Shown here piece by piece: positions 1 through 12,100 of a stretch of 64,000 nt of DNA. The notes under the pieces were generated by a model, which saw only the letters and a program-made list of their open reading frames with translations, searched no databases and was not told the DNA's origin. Numbering within the stretch: the stretch's first letter is position 1; each line of letters starts with the position of its first letter. Source of the DNA: Trileptium ribeirensis (lineage: Eukaryota > Nematoda > Enoplea > Enoplida > Thoracostomopsidae); NCBI GenBank assembly GCA_030248225.1, contig JASANE010003497.1:1-64000 (forward strand), given 5' to 3'. A program made the position numbers and the translations under genes.

Positions 1-1282
1 TGAGACAAATCGACTGGCGAGAAATTTATTGGAATCTTTCCCACCGTTAGAAAGATATGAGGGTCCACGTAACCACGATGGGCCGTTCGTTATAACGTTA
101 GAAAAAAGAACAACTTAGAGTTGAGGGTTCGGGGGTACGTCAGCCCCCCGACTTAGACTCAGTGTATGTCTCATCTAAAGACCTTAGGTTAGGATTAGTA
201 TGCCCAGAACGGCATGGCTATTTTATTTCTGCTCCTCAGGTAAGATGGACTCTCAACATTCTAACGGGGGGTACGTTTCCACAAATTACACACCAGTAAT
301 TTGTTTCTTCATGCCGAGTCGAACGGTGCCCAGCATGACCATATTCCGAAGAAAAATTTTGGATTCTCAAAGAGGGATGATTGGGAAATCGTAAAATCAT
401 TTTGTAACATGGGTATTTTCTGAACCTGCTCATCGCGCTGAATCGATTGTTACCAAAAATTTTATCTCTAACATCAAAATTGAAATTCCGGCTGCGGGGG
501 CGTAGGGTGATAACCGAAATGACCCATTAGATTGTTATCTGATCTCGTTATAGGAACAATAATTGGTCGAAATTTATAGCCCGTTATAATATTTATAAGG
601 TGTACCTTGACTTTACGAAGGGTTTGTGACAACTGAAATTATAACGTTTTTATCATTAAAGCCATTGCCTAGCCTCAAGTATCCCTAAAGGGCGTTGCGC
701 TATGGCGTGAAAAGAAATGGCTTAAAGCGGTCCCCTTAGGCGTTATATCGTACAACGAAATATGGTCTACATTTATTAACGTTCGGGGTTACTGTGACCT
801 CGCTTCGTTGGATATAAGGAAATGCTCTGTTAATAGACTGACTGCGCAATAATATACGCAAGTTAAAATTTGACATTTATGAGAATTTTAAGCGCCTTTT
901 TTTCCGTGAATGTCAGTCGTTCACAAATGATGTAGTGTGTGCCTGTCACTTCCTCATATTTTGATACGATACCGTATTCAAGCGCGTGAAAATTGATCAT
1001 GTGCAACCTCGTATACGGTGGATACCTTTCTGAGACTCGCACCTCCCAGCCCTAGCCGCGAATGGCATATTTGACGAATGGTCTGACACTGAAAACATAT
1101 AGGCACAAAGCTTAAGTCCCAGTTCCCGCCTGGCAGGTCCAGCATGCGTTAAATTGGTGTCATATTATGCACAATTTTCAGCATTAAATTTTTAAAACAA
1201 TGTGTCGGGGAATTTCGATATTTTCAAATACATAGATGATCATTTTTCACTGAAGGAGTTTTTGTAGGCTCGCGTACATAAG
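1..1282. other. anonymous sequence, no gene seen
   Basis: Only short open frames occur on both strands (60-65 codons), without recognisable domains or composition change. I see no RNA gene and no clear repeat. Confidence 0.5.
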
Positions 1283-1866
1283 AAAAAAAGGTTCTTTTCC
1301 ATTATCCCACAGTCCGCGTTTGCCCAAACGTGGTCATATTCTGGAAGTTTTGGTACTTTTGTGGCTCTCGATACCTCCCCTGATCATTTCAACCAAAAAA
1401 ATTGAATTTTTAAAATTTTAGATTTTTTTTCAGGTCCCAATGGTGTTCCCTTTGGGAACCCAAAACTTTTTTTCTTAAAAATTGCATTTTTCCACCATTC
1501 GATGCGGTTTGACGAGCTGAATCGAGTGGTGATATTTTTAACGGATCCTAAGTTATAGCCAAAAACTATCGGAGGCTGAGAAGATCAGCAATTGAACAGT
1601 TTTTGGCATAACTTAGGATGCTTTTATCGGTTCCCGTTAAAAATAACAGCATTAGGCTCAGCTCGTCATGCCGCGTCGAATGGTGGGTAAAAATCCAATT
1701 TTTTTAGTTCCCGAGGGGGGAGGCTAACAATCGAAAAAAATCTAAAACTTTAAAAATTCATTTTTTTGTAGGAGGTCAAGAGGATCACAAAAATACCACA
1801 TTTCCAGAATCTGACCATTTTTGGGCGAACGCGGGCAATGGGGGATAATGGAAAAGAACCAAAAAA
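1283..1866. repeat. large foldback (inverted-repeat) element
   Basis: The left half (about 1283-1565) and the reverse complement of the right half (about 1605-1866) match over nearly their whole length with scattered mismatches. Examples are GGTTCTTTTCCATTATCCC on the left against its complement near 1850, and CCTAAGTTAT near 1548 against ATAACTTAGG near 1610. The centre lies near 1570-1600. It has no coding capacity. The size and near-complete palindrome fit a foldback or MITE-like non-autonomous DNA element. A related palindrome occurs at about 12595-12990. Confidence 0.8.
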
Positions 1867-3019
1867 GTACCGACACTACTGATTTACCTGACAGCTGATG
1901 CTTGATTGCTTAAGGAACCTAAGAGCGAATAACAACGTGTGCGCAAACAGTTTTTACACAACGGGTTGCAATATGCGCTAGTGCCAATTGGCAGAGTGGC
2001 ATGAAAGTGTTAAATACCAATGCACCGTAATTGGACATATATATATAAAATTTCTGGTTGGTTATTGAGGTCTTATGTCAGAAGATAAGCAGCGGCTACT
2101 GAAATAAAGGTGTTCTTTGTTGAAAAATGTATATAAATGGAAAGTAGCACGGAAAAACGGAAGTTTAAAAACAAAATTGTCGAATGTGATTAAAATTTTT
2201 AGTATTGTGTAGACTTACTATTAGTTAAACTGGTGTCAAGCTGCCCATCGTCCAAGTGATGCTGGAAACGTATTTATACAATAGACTATGTAATTTAAGT
2301 CTACCATTCAACTGTCGAGCTATTTAGTTTATGATTCGTCGTGGTATATATGGGATACATGCCGGCGGTTTCCATCCCAGCAGGTAAACGGACCGGCGCG
2401 GATAGTGGGATGATGGCCAACCACCAAGGGCTGTAACCCTTTGGGTTTTTTTTGGTGGGGGGGAAGAGATGACGTTATGGATAACCAATCCCGTCCTATA
2501 TCATCCTGTGTCTGCTTAGTTTACTGCTTTTATATGCTCAATACAAACCCCATACCTCTATTCAGTACCGCACCTATTTATTTTCAATATACCATCACGC
2601 AAAACTTTTTGATGCGGCGGAGGAAGGAAGTTATGCTTATGTAACAGGCCCGTTACGTGTAGTTTACATGACTTCGACGTCAAGATAGCCTAAACGCGTC
2701 TAAATCGAACCAGACACAGTTACTGGAACTAAGTTTTCATGTGTTGCCGGGTGCCATGGTCATTGATAATGGCCTTGTTAATATTGTTATCTTGGTACAT
2801 TCATTTTGTTATAAATGTGTTTCTGCCATTATTTTTATGCCTCTGCATGTCTTACTATAATTATGTATCATGACGCACGAGTTTACTCAGGTACTCTGAT
2901 GAGGGCGAAGGTTCAAAGTTCGACAAGAATAGGAAAGAGCCTCAAATTGGCACCGAGATAGAGACTCGAACGGAACTCGACCGTTAGGAAATGTTTCCAC
3001 GCTGAAATTTCAAAATTTA
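1867..3019. other. anonymous sequence, no gene seen
   Basis: No supportable ORF. A small AGGGCTGTAACCCT hairpin followed by a T-run is present near 2427-2456. It resembles a Pol III or bacterial-type terminator but has no gene before it. Confidence 0.45.
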
Positions 3020-4558
3020 GACCGTCCGGGAATAGGAGGCCTTTGACAATTTAAGGGATTGGGAAGTAATCAAAATCAAGACTATCAATTTTACCTGGTT
3101 CAAGCGAACTGTAGCCTAATGGTCACAAAAGTAAGCTGAAACAAATGGGTTACGGTAGTTTCCGATTATTCGGAAATAACGGACCTCGGGCCTGTTTATC
3201 GGCCCGTAACCGTCCAACGGCTCAGATTTACCGAAAATGTCCCGAGTACTTTTAGGTAGAGAATTTTTTGGGCTTTCGAACGAGCTCGAAATATCGCAAA
3301 TCGCTGGAGGAATTCCTGAGATATTCTAGGGACGAACATGCGAAAGTCCAATTAACAGCCATTACTTACGCTAGGTTTGGCTGGTGACCATGGTTCCGAG
3401 TGGACATATCCTAGGCTTATATGGAAATATAGTTATGCATATATGTGTGTGTACTGCCCGACTTTCGTGTCTTGGTACATCTATTTCTCCACCCCCACCG
3501 TACAAAATCTTCCTTTTTATAGCATCCTTTGGCGACCAAGATTGCCTTACCTGTGCCCTAGTAACTGGCTTTTCTTATAACCGTCGGATCATTGGTTGAA
3601 AGTATACGTGTTTTAAGTAGTCTACCCATTTAGGCATCTGACGAGGCCAGGCGGGTCTCGACCTGACCAGTCATCCCGCTGCTATATAACTTATTTCCCT
3701 GTTTTATAATGTACTACGAAAATTCAACATAAAATGCCGCCTGCCTGTAACAACGACGTATTTGACCCTAGACCCTAAATGGGCTCATGCGACCCCTCAT
3801 TCCACTCGCCTGCTATTGGCAAGTACAACGATATCCGGCGGGCCTCCGCCCGACTCCTCGTTAGTTCACTACAACCCGTTAAAGCGCCCCCAATTCGGCA
3901 CACCGACTGAAAGTGGGTACGAACCAGCCGAAAATTCAACCCTAACTCGAAAGTAGGCAAATCGCCCCTCATTGTATTCACGTCGAGACCTCTCCAAAAA
4001 TGCCCGGCGGGCCTCCGTCCCTTGCCCCGTTAACCGGGGACGGCCGACAAAAGCGCCCCCACCACTATCGACATTCTCTCTATCCGTCGTGATTTTAGTG
4101 CCCCTCTATCCGCTGCCGTTAAGGCAGGGAAATCACCCCTCATTTGAATCGCCTTCCCTAGGCGAGTTCAACGATGCCCGGCGAGCGTCGCTCCGCCCAA
4201 CCGTTAGCGCGGGAAAGCCCGCTGAAACCCTGTATACTACTATATGTCGGAACCCGAAATTGGGTCCCGACCCGCCACTGCGTCTACCCCCCCGTGTTTG
4301 GTATCGTTCGGCCCCATTCTTCGTCCTGGGACCGAATTTCGCCCCAGCCCCTCGAAAATCCCTCGGGAACCCCCTGTCCCGACTCCCTTCCCGTGCCCCT
4401 TCTTTTCCGCCTTTTCTTTTTCTTTTCCTCTCTCTAACCGACTTCTTTGGTCGGTTGTCGCTGTTGTTGTCGTCGTGATTGTGTTGTGTTTGTCGTTGTT
4501 GTTGTAGTTGCTGTGTTGTTGTTGTTGTTGTTGTTCTGCGTGTTTCTGGTGTGAACTT

Positions 4559-4578
4559 GAGCGACCTTTCTGTCGCTC
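4559..4578. other. conserved 7-bp hairpin in long repeat A
   Basis: GAGCGAC-CTTTCT-GTCGCTC is a perfect stem with a six-base loop. The same hairpin, extended to nine pairs, occurs at 45301-45324 in copy B, although the flanking T/G-rich and AT-rich stretches differ. It may be an RNA structure of the LTR transcript or a protein-binding palindrome. Confidence 0.55.
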
Positions 4579-6127
4579 AGGTCGCCTGTGTGTCTCATGT
4601 GTAGTGTGTTTATGTGCTCATGAGTATTGTATGTATATGTGTATGTATGTATGGATATAGAGATATATATATGTATATATATATAGTATATAAGGATATG
4701 ACAAAAAACAGGACATATAGGGACAAGACGTACAAAACGACGTTAAATTTATGAGTTTTACGGACGGACTGGACTAGGATAACTAGGAAGGACGGGGGGC
4801 ATGTTTAGGGCCCTCTCGTGGGCTCCGGGAGTTCCTGAATAGGACCCCCGATAGCCCAAAGGATACATGGGAATGTGCCGCACTGCAGACTGCGAAACAA
4901 GCTCATTCCTACCTTCGGTTCCCCCCTTCGGGACGCCTAAAGACGTCCTGTCGGGATATTTGAAAAGCCATTAGCTAGGAACGTTAGGAATGTTTAGCTT
5001 TATCTTTTAGGAATTTGGCGTTAAATCGACGAGTTAGCTGGGGGAAATTTGATGGATAAGGACCAGAAGACAAATCTGTCCTGAAATGAGGACAGATTTC
5101 CAGCTTAATTCGAGCATTTTACATAGAAAAGAAGATTCAAAATTTTAAATTTGACGGGTGACCCAACCATTTGGTAGAACAGTTGGGGGGATAACGGGCG
5201 ATTTAGGATTAGGTAAGAGCTTTAAAAGATCTGAGTGATGATCTTCAGATCTATTTCTGACATAAATTTAAAAGTTACGATGGATGAGGTTCAAGATCTC
5301 GCCAGAAATTAAGCTAAAACTCACAGATGGTCGACCTCCGAGTATTCGGAGGGTTCAAATTTGATGTCGGCGATTTCGATTGAAGCCGACTCTTTCTAAA
5401 GGGGACCCCGGGTTTACGATAGCTGTCAAAAATAAAATCTTGGGAATTTTTCGATTGGGCGCCCGGGTTTGAACTCAAAAAGGTGAGTGTTCACAGACCC
5501 TCTCCGATTGGATGGCGACAAAATCGCTATCCTTCAATATAGGCGAAAATTTTGAGGCGACGACTACCGCGTCGTCTCTTGGAATCAGTTCGACTTCGGC
5601 AGCGCGGAGTTCGGTCGACTCTACTGACCGGCTCCGACGCTTGAGTTTTATAGTTGATTTCACAACAATTTCTGCTTTCCCGTGCTTTTGGTAAATTCGT
5701 GGCGATAAATTACTGTCAGCTGGAAACACACTTGTCAAGCGATCACAATCGCTAAGGTTCCCAATACTACACGCTCGTGGTTAAGTCCAACGGTTAGACC
5801 GAGGAAAAGAGCCTTCCCCTAAAAATGAACTGATAACCTAGTCAGTAACCGTTTCCGGCTAGGGTTAACGTTTGGGAGGTACGCCACGGTACCCCTCGCT
5901 AGAAATAAAACAACAATATCCGAACTCAAATAAAAGTAAATCGCGAACCCCCCCGCAAATCATTTAGACCCCAGACAGAGCGAGTGCAAAACCCCGTTTT
6001 CTTTTTGGAGCGACTTGATCGCTGACTTTAAGCAATTTTATATTTTACCGCTGGTTGCCCGTTAGGCTATGTACTATGTATGCCCTTGCCACATTTTTGC
6101 TGTCTTCCTCTCTCCTTTTTCAATTTC

Positions 6128-6207
6128 CCTTGTCAAGTTTCGATCCTGCACGGGGAATTTAAGCCCGCTGCAGGGATTTCAGTACTAACCACTCGACTAC
6201 CGAGTTC
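6128..6207 (-). other. tRNA-like sequence with A and B boxes (copy A)
   Basis: Read on the minus strand, TAGTCGAGTGG (complement of 6189-6199) fits the Pol III A box and GATCGAAAC (complement of 6137-6145) fits the B box, with a tRNA-like spacing. Between them is a strong CCTGCA/TGCAGG hairpin. The matching block in copy B has the same boxes. It does not fold into a standard cloverleaf, so it is tRNA-derived or tRNA-mimicking rather than a tRNA gene. Confidence 0.4.
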
Positions 6208-7939
6208 CGAGAAAATTCATTAAAATTTCAGTGATAACTCAACTGTACACTTTCGATAGTGCAGTTGAGACACTGTACAATTTCGAAATGTACAGTGTAA
6301 TAAGGACTTAGGATGAGATCGATAGAGAGAGGATAGAGAAAGAAAAGGGAAGAACGACAAAAGCGACACAAGAAAGGAGAGAAAGGAAGCCGACAAGGCA
6401 ACGCCGACCCAAAAGGGACGCAGACGCGTCCGAGGGCGAAACGCCCCTGTTCCCTACGCCAAGACTAAACGCACCCCAGAGTGCGAACCCCGTCCCGATC
6501 ATCGACTAGGCGCGATCACCTGCTCGGAACTGTTAGAACAGCGACATTGGTCGCCTAGGACATCATCCAAAACGGTAATTGCTCTCGCAGGCGACTATTC
6601 TGGCAGGTGAAAAGTCACTAGGGGCGACCCTGCTAAGTGATCAACCTGTATCCCCAGCGAGTATAACGTAGTTCAGTTGGTATTCCACCATCCAAATCAA
6701 CCGCCTCGTCACAAGCCAAGCATTTACGGAATTTCAGGAAATCACTTACGGAATTTTAGGACAAGGGCAGGATCTCAATTCCCTTGGGATGCCGGAGGCA
6801 TCGGAAAAAGGCGATTATCGTTTATCATAAGGTCCGCCGTAAGGACGAAACGTAGTGAGAGACTTGATAAGAATACTAGGCAGTATTCGCGTGACTAGGA
6901 CGACATTGGACGGAGCTTTCAACGTCTGACTACCAAGTTGTTAGCTGTACCATGAGCACTAGCACCTGTTCGCTTATACCCTGAGTAATTATTCACCCTT
7001 TACCGTTTCATGACGAGTATCACAATTGCTTTCATTGGTCTTACAGTGTTTTACCTTGTATTGTATATTCACGTTTTCGTACCACGACTCATGTTCCTTT
7101 GTTTACTGAAACCATACGGTCAAAGAAACGAACCCCCCTCCTTTTCTTGCACAACCGTTGCAAGGCGGATAACCCCGCGCGTGATTGAGAGCGAATTTCG
7201 AAGCACGCCAGAACACCTACCCCGAGCTATAGTTGACTTAGTTAACGCCCTGCACTGGACGTCTCGGGTGTAGATTTTGGCCCGGTATTTCCGGGAACAC
7301 GTTCGCTCGCACCGCCCCGCCCCCGTCTGGACGCGGACAAGGAAATGAACGAGTACGACTGTTTCAATTGTTCTTGGCATTAATGATCCTCTAACTGCCC
7401 ATATATGTCTTGATAGTATAATGTACATTGTGAATAAAATCTTGCAAATCCGACGTTGTGTCCCGCGTTGTTGATATCTTAGCGTAATAAATGCATCCGA
7501 ACGGACGGGCCAACCCTGCGTGCCACGGCTTGACGAAGGGAATATTCCAAGCCTTGACATGTGCGGTTCGCCACCATTGTTCATTATGACGGATACAGAA
7601 TTGCGGCGAGAGTGGTCCACCAAATTACTGATCAAATGTACTGGCTTAATAGTCACGCTCACACAAAAGATAAAATTTACTAGGAAAACATTATCACTAG
7701 ATATTAACACAACCAGATTATTAAGATGTGAACTAAGTAGTCCGACGTTAAACTCTCAGGGACTGTCGGAACCCTGTGGGGGCCACATGGCTACAACGGA
7801 CAAAGTGTTCGGCTTAGGAGAAACTCGGTGGAACTTAAAATTCATATAGTAAACCTCAACCATCACGCGTTTTCACCCTAGGTTACGCTAGATTAAACAA
7901 CTTCCTTTAGATTAGGACAGGGAATATCGGTTTGACATT

Positions 7940-8215
7940 ATGACCTGTGAGCAGGTTTCGGTGTCAACCTCCCTGGGGGACCTCAGTGATCATACCAAGA
8001 TACTAGACACGTGCGCAACCCATCGGGCGGGGTCCGAACACACCCCGTGAAGCGCGCCTGCGGCCTGCTAAGCTCCATAACTTCTTGGGTCTGACCAAGA
8101 AAAGTGGCTAAATCGGAAAACTTAGGGTCCGCCCTTGAGGTTATGATAGCCGGGGTCGTATGGGCATGGTGTCAGGAAGTTGCGCCATGCAGCTGCGTCA
8201 CCGTTATTACACTTA
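7940..8215 (+). other. highly conserved, structured 3' end of long repeat A
   Basis: Bases 8000-8074 match 49474-49548 with a single mismatch, and 8137-8201 match the corresponding part of copy B with about three, while the 5' part of the repeat is far more diverged. Short stems are ACCTG-TGAG-CAGGT, TCCC-TGG-GGGA, GGGGT-CCGAACAC-ACCCC and GCATGG...CCATGC. A diverged third version is at 8845-9110. It is probably an R/U5-type functional region of the LTR or a structured RNA. Confidence 0.5.
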
Positions 8216-8580
8216 TGCTAAGATTATATATTTAGTCGATGCTTGGAAGATAGTGTTATACCATTTCTACCATATAAATTATAAAATGAAATGTAAAGGC
8301 TGTTTAAATGAGCGTAAACAACGCTCACGGCCATAGTATTTTGTTGCATTTCGCGTTGCTGTGGTTATGGCGATTCCAGTAGGAACTCACATCACACACA
8401 TATATGCTGATTGCTGAAGTGAATAAAATGTTGATGTGTCCATTTTAGCCATAAGCGATATGTACTCTTGTCAACTTATAAGACAAGATTTAGGCTAAAT
8501 GCATACGAGAACCAAGGAAGTAATAATTAGACTGTAGCAATTTAAGATAAAATTGTCATAAAAATCTCAATGGATCTAGA

Positions 8581-9110
8581 TTCCCTTCAGGGAATAACAT
8601 GCGTACCCAGCATTCGGTTCGGAGACATACAAACATAGGTGTTCAGTTCTTAACCCGGTGAAGCGTACCCGGACCGGGCGAATGTTCCTAAGATCGGCTC
8701 ATAGTGGACCCTAAACGTCGCCCCGTTTCATGATGGGACTCGGGTTACGTCAATCGGGCGTAACCAAGAGCGGCCCACGCCCATATCACGGGAGAACTGG
8801 AGACCTTAAACGGATAAGGTTCTATGGCAAATGAAAGGCTGGTCAGCCTTATTACCTGTGAGCAGGCTTAAAGGGTGGCCCTCTCTCAGAGGACCTCCAT
8901 ACCACTAGAAGCGTGGGCTTATATAGGGGCCAGGCCGAACACCCTTTTGAAACCGCCGGCGGCCTGCTAAGCTACCCGGTTCCCTCAGGTCAACTAGACT
9001 TCACCGGGAAGCCGGGGTCGTCCTGGCAACGTAGCGGGGAATGGTGCTGTAGCTGGGATCCCTTAGGGCCAGAACTGGTCCTATTACACAAATGCTGCGC
9101 GATTTAAATT
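8581..9110 (+). repeat. third, divergent copy of the long-repeat 3' end
   Basis: It shares the series ACCTGTGAGCAGG, GAGGACCTC, GGCCGAACACCC, GCGGCCTGCTAAGCT and AGCCGGGGTCGT, in the same order as 7950-8160 and 49420-49640. Identity is much lower and the spacing differs. It sits just downstream of copy A in the same orientation. It is probably a related LTR family or an older fragment. Confidence 0.55.
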
Positions 9111-10184
9111 TTAATCGCCGTAACTCAGCAGCGGCTGGTCGGTTCGGTTTTACCTATGGCTCGAAATGTGCTCTTGATGCGTTCTAGAGATCTTGATGTG
9201 GACACATATTTATAAGTCTACACCTCGTCTGATTTTTTCTGTTAAACCGTCTTTTTTGCCATTTTACGTTATGTAAATTTTATATTATTTGCAACAGGAA
9301 TATGTGTGGCATGGATTAACCAATTAGTGATTTTAGTACAATGCTACTTAGGTTCTGCATATACGTGACCATACATTTGACTGCATGAGGTTCTGTTCGT
9401 GAACAATAACTGTTGAATAAAATAAAATTGGGGTGCAATTGGCAAAAATGACGGTGCGACGTGGGCAGGGGGCTAGGAGGAGGTTGCTAATTTTTTGTCA
9501 CTACCCCCCTCCCGACCGCGGTTACCACCCTCCTAAGACCTCGGAGCGTCAGCATGTATGCCATATATTTTCATGCTTGAGTACACATCGTGCGGTGTTA
9601 GTTGGATTTTGACACTTGATGACACTTTGTACGATTGTACTAATCTTATTATTGCATAGTGATTTTGCAATGCTTGTATAGAAGACAAACAACCTCACCA
9701 TCATTGCTTAACCTTAATTTCGTGTTATGCTTTTAAAATATACATTTTAATTTAACGTTTTCAAGCTATTAACATTGAAGCTAGTATGTTCCCAATGGAG
9801 GAAATGCAGTAAACTCAACAGTTACAACGTAGCATCAAGTATCGATATAAATGCTAGTAGTTACTAAGGTAAATTCAATGCTATTTTAGTATTTCTTAGG
9901 TCAGTCAGCACATTGCTCGGCAGTGAATTTCAACAAGCATGGGTGTAGATGCGAAAAAATCTGGGAAGAAGGTACGGTGTGCAGTGCGATCGAAGAAATC
10001 TGGCGGTGACGGGACATACAACATATTGCAACAGTTTACTGTTATATATGCATGCTGGTTTATAAGTAGGAATAATTCATCTGTATTCAATGAGTACACG
10101 AAAACGAAGTGATTGTTATGATTCACTCAAGAAGATAGGTGTTATTCTGAGGGGGTGCGGGTGGACATGTTGAGACGGCCAGAA
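9111..10184. other. anonymous sequence, no gene seen
   Basis: AT-rich. A short G-rich/C-rich inverted patch lies near 9465-9540. The minus-strand open frame at 9905-10126 has no recognisable motif. Confidence 0.45.
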
Positions 10185-11335
10185 TTGATGGATAGGCGTA
10201 CGAGTAGTCGCGGTGAAGGTCGGTAGATGCAGGTTTGTAGCATGCTATCAACCGATATGGGGGACCAGGAAAGACGAGTCCGACCTTTACACAAGCCAGC
10301 TAGAGAACCAGATTTCGAAATGCAACAGCAGCAAAAAATGGTTGATCATCGGTGGCCACTTCAACAGTAGTATTGGGAGCCAACAAACAAGGCGCGGGCA
10401 TCGGGCTCCATAGCGACCGTATGGCCTAAATACAACAAATGACACCGGCCGCAATTTGTTTAGCTGGTGCGAAACGTATGGCCTAGCTTACGGAAATTCC
10501 TTCAACTCCGTGAAACGGTTGGTTGGTGTTGGTGTGAAATGGTACAGTCGACCATGGATGAAATGGTGCGAACTGGACGGCTTTTAGGGGAATCTGTCGC
10601 ACCGATCTCGTCTGTGGCAAGACATCCGGACGGTAAAGGACTACTCGGGCGCTCTCCCGTCACCGGCCAAAACTTGCCGTACTACAACCAAAGAAGAAGC
10701 TCTCCATTATAAAGCCGAAAGAAGGACGACGGGGGCGAGTAATGGACGAAAGATTCAACGACTTGGAAAGGGGAGAAAGTTCAGAGAAAAGTGCGAGCGG
10801 TGGCTACTAGAGATGCCCAATCCGTCGTTGGAGCAGCTGTGCGAAAAAATGCCCGCGCCGCGAGTAAGTGTGTGGCACAGCTACTACGCAAAGTCTGACA
10901 CTGTGGCAGATCGGGAAAGAACGGATAATCTATGAAAGTCGAAGGAACGTCAGCGAAGCATATCAGGAAGCTAAAAAGATCGGAACGTCAACGGAGAATA
11001 CCCCGAACTAACACGGTCAAGTGCTTTGAATGTCGCGTCTGCAAGATGACGGTGCTGGACTGTATGAGGAGCTAGGAAGAATCACGGATAAATTTGTAAA
11101 GGAACCGCGTAGGGCATATGCTTCATCTATCGAGAAGCGAAATCCCAATCAAATGTGGCTCGGTACATTAGGACATGTGCAAGAAACAATGGAGTTGGCC
11201 TGAACCGAATCTCGAGGCCGGACGGAGCCGATGTCGCTGCGGTGAATCCGCAGATTCCTCGAAACGCGTACGTCGCAGCCCAACGGGAATGCCCGACCCG
11301 CGGAAAAATTATACTGCATTCCTTCTGAATCGCTC
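10185..11335 (+). pseudogene. LINE endonuclease relic (RTE-like)
   Basis: Broken plus-strand frames read like the apurinic-type endonuclease of a non-LTR retrotransposon. The first ORF (10213-10413) has YQPIWGTRKDESDLYTSQLE and then WLIIGGHFNSSIG, where the family usually has GGDFN, so a catalytic-loop Asp is replaced by His. Further on, in shifting frames, come GRNLFSWCETYGLAYGNSFN and KWCELDGFL, which fit the RTE-type region before the SDH motif. Stops and frame changes are frequent and no reverse-transcriptase motif follows, so this is a truncated dead copy. The last recognisable coding-like stretch ends near 11330. Confidence 0.6.
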
Positions 11336-11339
11336 ACTG

Positions 11340-12100
11340 TTGACGAACAACTTTACCGTTAATAGGCCGTGTTTATGTATCTCCTTAACTGATAAATTAT
11401 GGCATAAAATTTTCTAACAATGCGTTTTCATGAACTTGCATGTTCTGAATGGAAATATTAATGCTAGTGAGGAAGTTGAACGGGTCATGGGACTCGCAAA
11501 ATCAGTAGTGGCGAACCTACTTCAACCATACATCAAAATTGACAGCGAAATATGTATATGGATTGCTATTTCACATCTCACCATTGACAAAAAGAACTGT
11601 CGAATAATCGGCTAACGTGTACTGGTACAATAAATGCCAGAGTAAGCTGCAGAGAAGTAAGCTGCAATCATGAAGGCTACCATGGTAGAACAAGTCTTCA
11701 GCAAATATTCTTGTGGGATCACAATAATCGAATATTGCTGGCTTCATACTGCCCAACAGAAAACTAACTTTTGAACTCTCTTCACGTAGCGAACCAAGTT
11801 TGCTCCACAACAGCAGGTAGGCAACAACCAACTGTTATTTCGGGCTATAATAATGCAAGGGTGGTGTCGTTATTGTGATTTTCTGTTGGAGGACTTTACG
11901 TGTAAGAGAAAAACTTACCGAAACCCTCTTGTACATTTGTGCAGCATGATTGACATTGCCTAGCACAATGCCTACGTTATCATGGAATTGAATGGTTAAT
12001 GCTAATATCATCATTACTCTTATGACAAATGTTGTCGAACAGTTTAGCTGAAGAAAATATCACCTTATTGTTACAATAACTAGATTTTACTGTCAGTAGA
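11340..12100. other. anonymous sequence, no gene seen
   Basis: Short frames on both strands (for example minus strand 11571-11831), without domains or repeat structure I can identify. Confidence 0.4.

Larger units (their letters stand above)
3020..8215 (+). repeat. long repeat copy A (putative solo or displaced LTR of the gypsy-like element)
   Basis: This segment matches 43992-49685 in collinear blocks in the same orientation. Both begin at GACCGTCCGGGAATAGGAGGCC and both stop matching after TTATTACA. Internal anchors are GTCGCTCCGCCCAACCGTTA (about 4189 vs 44954), the GAGCGAC hairpin (4559 vs 45303), GCGCGGAGTTCGGTCGACT (about 5600 vs 46350), a tRNA-like patch (6128 vs 47846) and the last ~250 bases. 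Identity is modest in the 5' parts and very high at the 3' end. Parts of 6520-7730 have no obvious partner. Sequence after 8215 does not match the leader after copy B, as expected for a solo LTR. Open frames inside it (for example 3972-4478 and 7120-7710) show no domain and are not conserved as proteins, so I treat it as non-coding. Confidence 0.7.

Noticed and set aside
2427..2456. Hairpin plus T-run resembling a terminator
   Set aside because: No gene upstream, and factor-independent terminators are not expected here.
2896..2912. CTGATGAGGGCGAAG, hammerhead-ribozyme-like core
   Set aside because: Stem II would have almost no pairs and no flanking stems I/III are visible.
3972..4478. 168-codon plus-strand open frame
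   Set aside because: Pro/Arg-rich product of GC-rich repeat sequence. The matching part of copy B does not keep the frame.
7120..7710. 196-codon minus-strand open frame
   Set aside because: It lies within the long repeat copy A. I saw no matching frame in copy B and no domain.
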